Of a stretch of DNA of 5,697 bases, positions 4,732 through 5,697 are shown one piece after another. The DNA is from Bacillota bacterium (GTDB taxonomy: Bacteria > Bacillota_B > Desulfitobacteriia > Desulfitobacteriales > Desulfitobacteriaceae): NCBI GenBank assembly GCA_021779415.1, contig JAJYAS010000266.1, positions 1-5,697 of the forward strand. The letters are read 5' to 3'. Under the pieces are notes generated by a model. It did no database searches. It was not told where the DNA came from and was given only the letters and a program-made list of their open reading frames with translations. Each line of letters begins with the position of its first letter. Positions within the stretch are counted from its first letter, which is position 1. The position numbers and the translations under genes are program-made.

Positions 4732-5589
4732 ATGTCTAAGCTTAGAGTTTTTTTTGAAATGATTAAATTTGAACACACACTTTTTGCCCTTCCCTTTGCT
4801 TATCTGGGCGCTTTTTTAGCAGCCGGCGGTGTACCGTCTGTTTCGAAACTAGTCTGGATTACACTGGCGATGATAGGGGCTAGGACGGCAGCGATGTCCT
4901 TGAATCGCCTGATTGACAGGCATATCGATGCGCGTAACCCGCGGACAGCACAGCGGGCACTGCCGGCCGGTCAGCTTCGGGTGAAGGAAGTTTACCTTTA
5001 TACCGTGTTGTCTTTCTTGCTCTTAGGGTATTCAGCGTACAAACTCAATTATTTGGCCTTAATGTTAATGCCTATAGCTGTCTTTTTCCTTGTCCTATAT
5101 TCCTACACAAAGCGGTTTACTTGGGCATGCCATCTGGCTTTGGGAATTTCACTAGGCTTAGCTCCAGCGGGAGCATGGATCGGGGTAACGGGTCATTGGG
5201 CTTTGACGCCTATTCTCTTGGGGCTTGGGGTTGTGACTTGGGTTGCGGGATTCGATGTCGTTTATGCCTGCCAAGATGTGGAATTTGATCGTAAAGAAGG
5301 GTTGCATTCGATCCCCGCAATTTTTGGGGTGCAGAGGGGTTTGGAAATTTCGTCGTTTTTGCACATGCTCGCGCCACTCTTTTTTATCGCGGTCGGAGTG
5401 GTTATGTCCATGAGTTGGCTTTATTATGTAGGGGTCGGGATTGCCGTTATCTTGCTTTTTCGACAGCATCGCATTGTCACGGTCGATGATCTCTCTAAAA
5501 TTGGGGTTGCTTTTTTCGACCTTAATGGGTACTTGAGCATTTTGCTTTTTGTTTTCTCAATCATGGATTTGATCTTTTTACGAAAATAA
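4732..5589 (+). CDS. mqnP: UbiA-family prenyltransferase, probable menaquinone enzyme MqnP
   Basis: This 285-residue integral membrane protein has about eight to nine helices (approximately residues 15-33, 41-57, 88-104, 108-124, 134-152, 160-179, 208-226, 229-244 and 265-282). Both metal-diphosphate motifs of the UbiA superfamily are intact: N58-x3-D62-x3-D66 (NRLIDRHID) followed by NPRTAQRALPAG, and D182-x3-D186 in YACQDVEFDRKEGLHSIP. It transfers a polyprenyl chain from its diphosphate to an aromatic acceptor at the membrane. Because a futalosine-pathway gene appears to follow, the acceptor is probably the dihydroxynaphthoate-type intermediate of that route and not 4-hydroxybenzoate. GGAG (4722-4725) lies 6 nt before the ATG, and the upstream HepS-like gene ends 15 bp before it, indicating one operon. 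Automatic annotation might call it 4-hydroxybenzoate octaprenyltransferase (UbiA). The family is certain and the MqnP role is inferred. Confidence 0.88.
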   Translation: MSKLRVFFEMIKFEHTLFALPFAYLGAFLAAGGVPSVSKLVWITLAMIGARTAAMSLNRLIDRHIDARNPRTAQRALPAGQLRVKEVYLYTVLSFLLLGYSAYKLNYLALMLMPIAVFFLVLYSYTKRFTWACHLALGISLGLAPAGAWIGVTGHWALTPILLGLGVVTWVAGFDVVYACQDVEFDRKEGLHSIPAIFGVQRGLEISSFLHMLAPLFFIAVGVVMSMSWLYYVGVGIAVILLFRQHRIVTVDDLSKIGVAFFDLNGYLSILLFVFSIMDLIFLRK

Positions 5590-5603
5590 AAGGAGGGGAC
5601 GCA

Positions 5604-5697
5604 ATGCCCTCGCTGTTTGAACAAAGTGAACTCTATGACCTGATAGAAAAAGTCGAAAAAGGTGAACGATTAGAGTTTGAGGATGGCATTCGCATGA
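5604..5697 (+). CDS. mqnE: Probable aminofutalosine synthase MqnE, first 31 codons
   Basis: The gene runs off the right edge after 31 codons. It has a strong ribosome binding site (AGGAGGGG, 5591-5598) and starts 14 bp after the prenyltransferase stop, so it is in the same operon. The visible residues end in KVEKGERLEFEDGIRM, closely resembling the N-terminal 'GERLsfEDGl' segment of the radical SAM futalosine enzymes. MqnE converts a chorismate-derived enolpyruvyl benzoate and SAM to aminofutalosine in menaquinone synthesis. The paralogue MqnC begins similarly, though its segment more often reads with EE than with FEDG, so MqnE is preferred. The radical SAM CxxxCxxC motif lies outside the window and could not be seen. 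Confidence 0.72.
   Translation, partial: MPSLFEQSELYDLIEKVEKGERLEFEDGIRM

Noticed and set aside
5158..5624. Two minus-strand open frames at the right end
   Set aside because: Both are antisense to the membrane helices of the UbiA-family gene, lack ribosome binding sites of note, and have composition typical of reversed hydrophobic codons.

Overview
The window looks like chromosomal DNA from an anaerobic, endospore-type Firmicute of the class Clostridia. Desulfosporosinus/Desulfitobacterium-like Peptococcales are the best guess, though this is inferred from gene content and style and not from a database match. Pointers are the strong GGAGG-type ribosome binding sites, frequent TTG and GTG starts, a Firmicute-type short SpeD, a tungstate uptake cassette, and menaquinone genes that appear to belong to the futalosine (mqn) route. 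No rRNA, tRNA, CRISPR array, insertion sequence or phage gene is visible.

Left half (minus strand, read right to left): a one-component regulator with an excisionase/MerR-like helix-turn-helix fused to a periplasmic-binding-protein-like domain (1989-2906) is followed by tupA (995-1906), tupB (288-989) and the start of tupC (1-286, cut by the window edge). This is a complete layout for an ABC tungstate importer: lipoprotein receptor, permease and ATPase, with a probable ligand-sensing regulator upstream. An 82-bp gap before tupA holds a TATAAT box and a GCAAG/CTTGC dyad that could be the regulator's site.

Middle: a 430-bp divergent intergenic region (2907-3336) separates the regulator from speD (3337-3714, plus strand), the S-adenosylmethionine decarboxylase proenzyme of spermidine synthesis. 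speD has a strong extended -10 promoter. Its roughly 87-nt leader can fold either into a terminator-like hairpin followed by seven T's or into a hairpin that hides the speD ribosome binding site. I regard this as the best candidate for undescribed regulation in the window. speD is followed by an apparently orphan Shine-Dalgarno sequence and a 14-15 bp hairpin.

Right half (plus strand): a tight operon of a degenerate prenyl-diphosphate-synthase-like protein (3949-4716) that has lost its catalytic aspartates and resembles a HepS-type subunit, a UbiA-family prenyltransferase probably equivalent to MqnP (4732-5589), and the first 31 codons of a probable aminofutalosine synthase mqnE (5604 onward). 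Together these would supply the prenyl tail, attach it, and build the naphthoquinone ring precursor of menaquinone.
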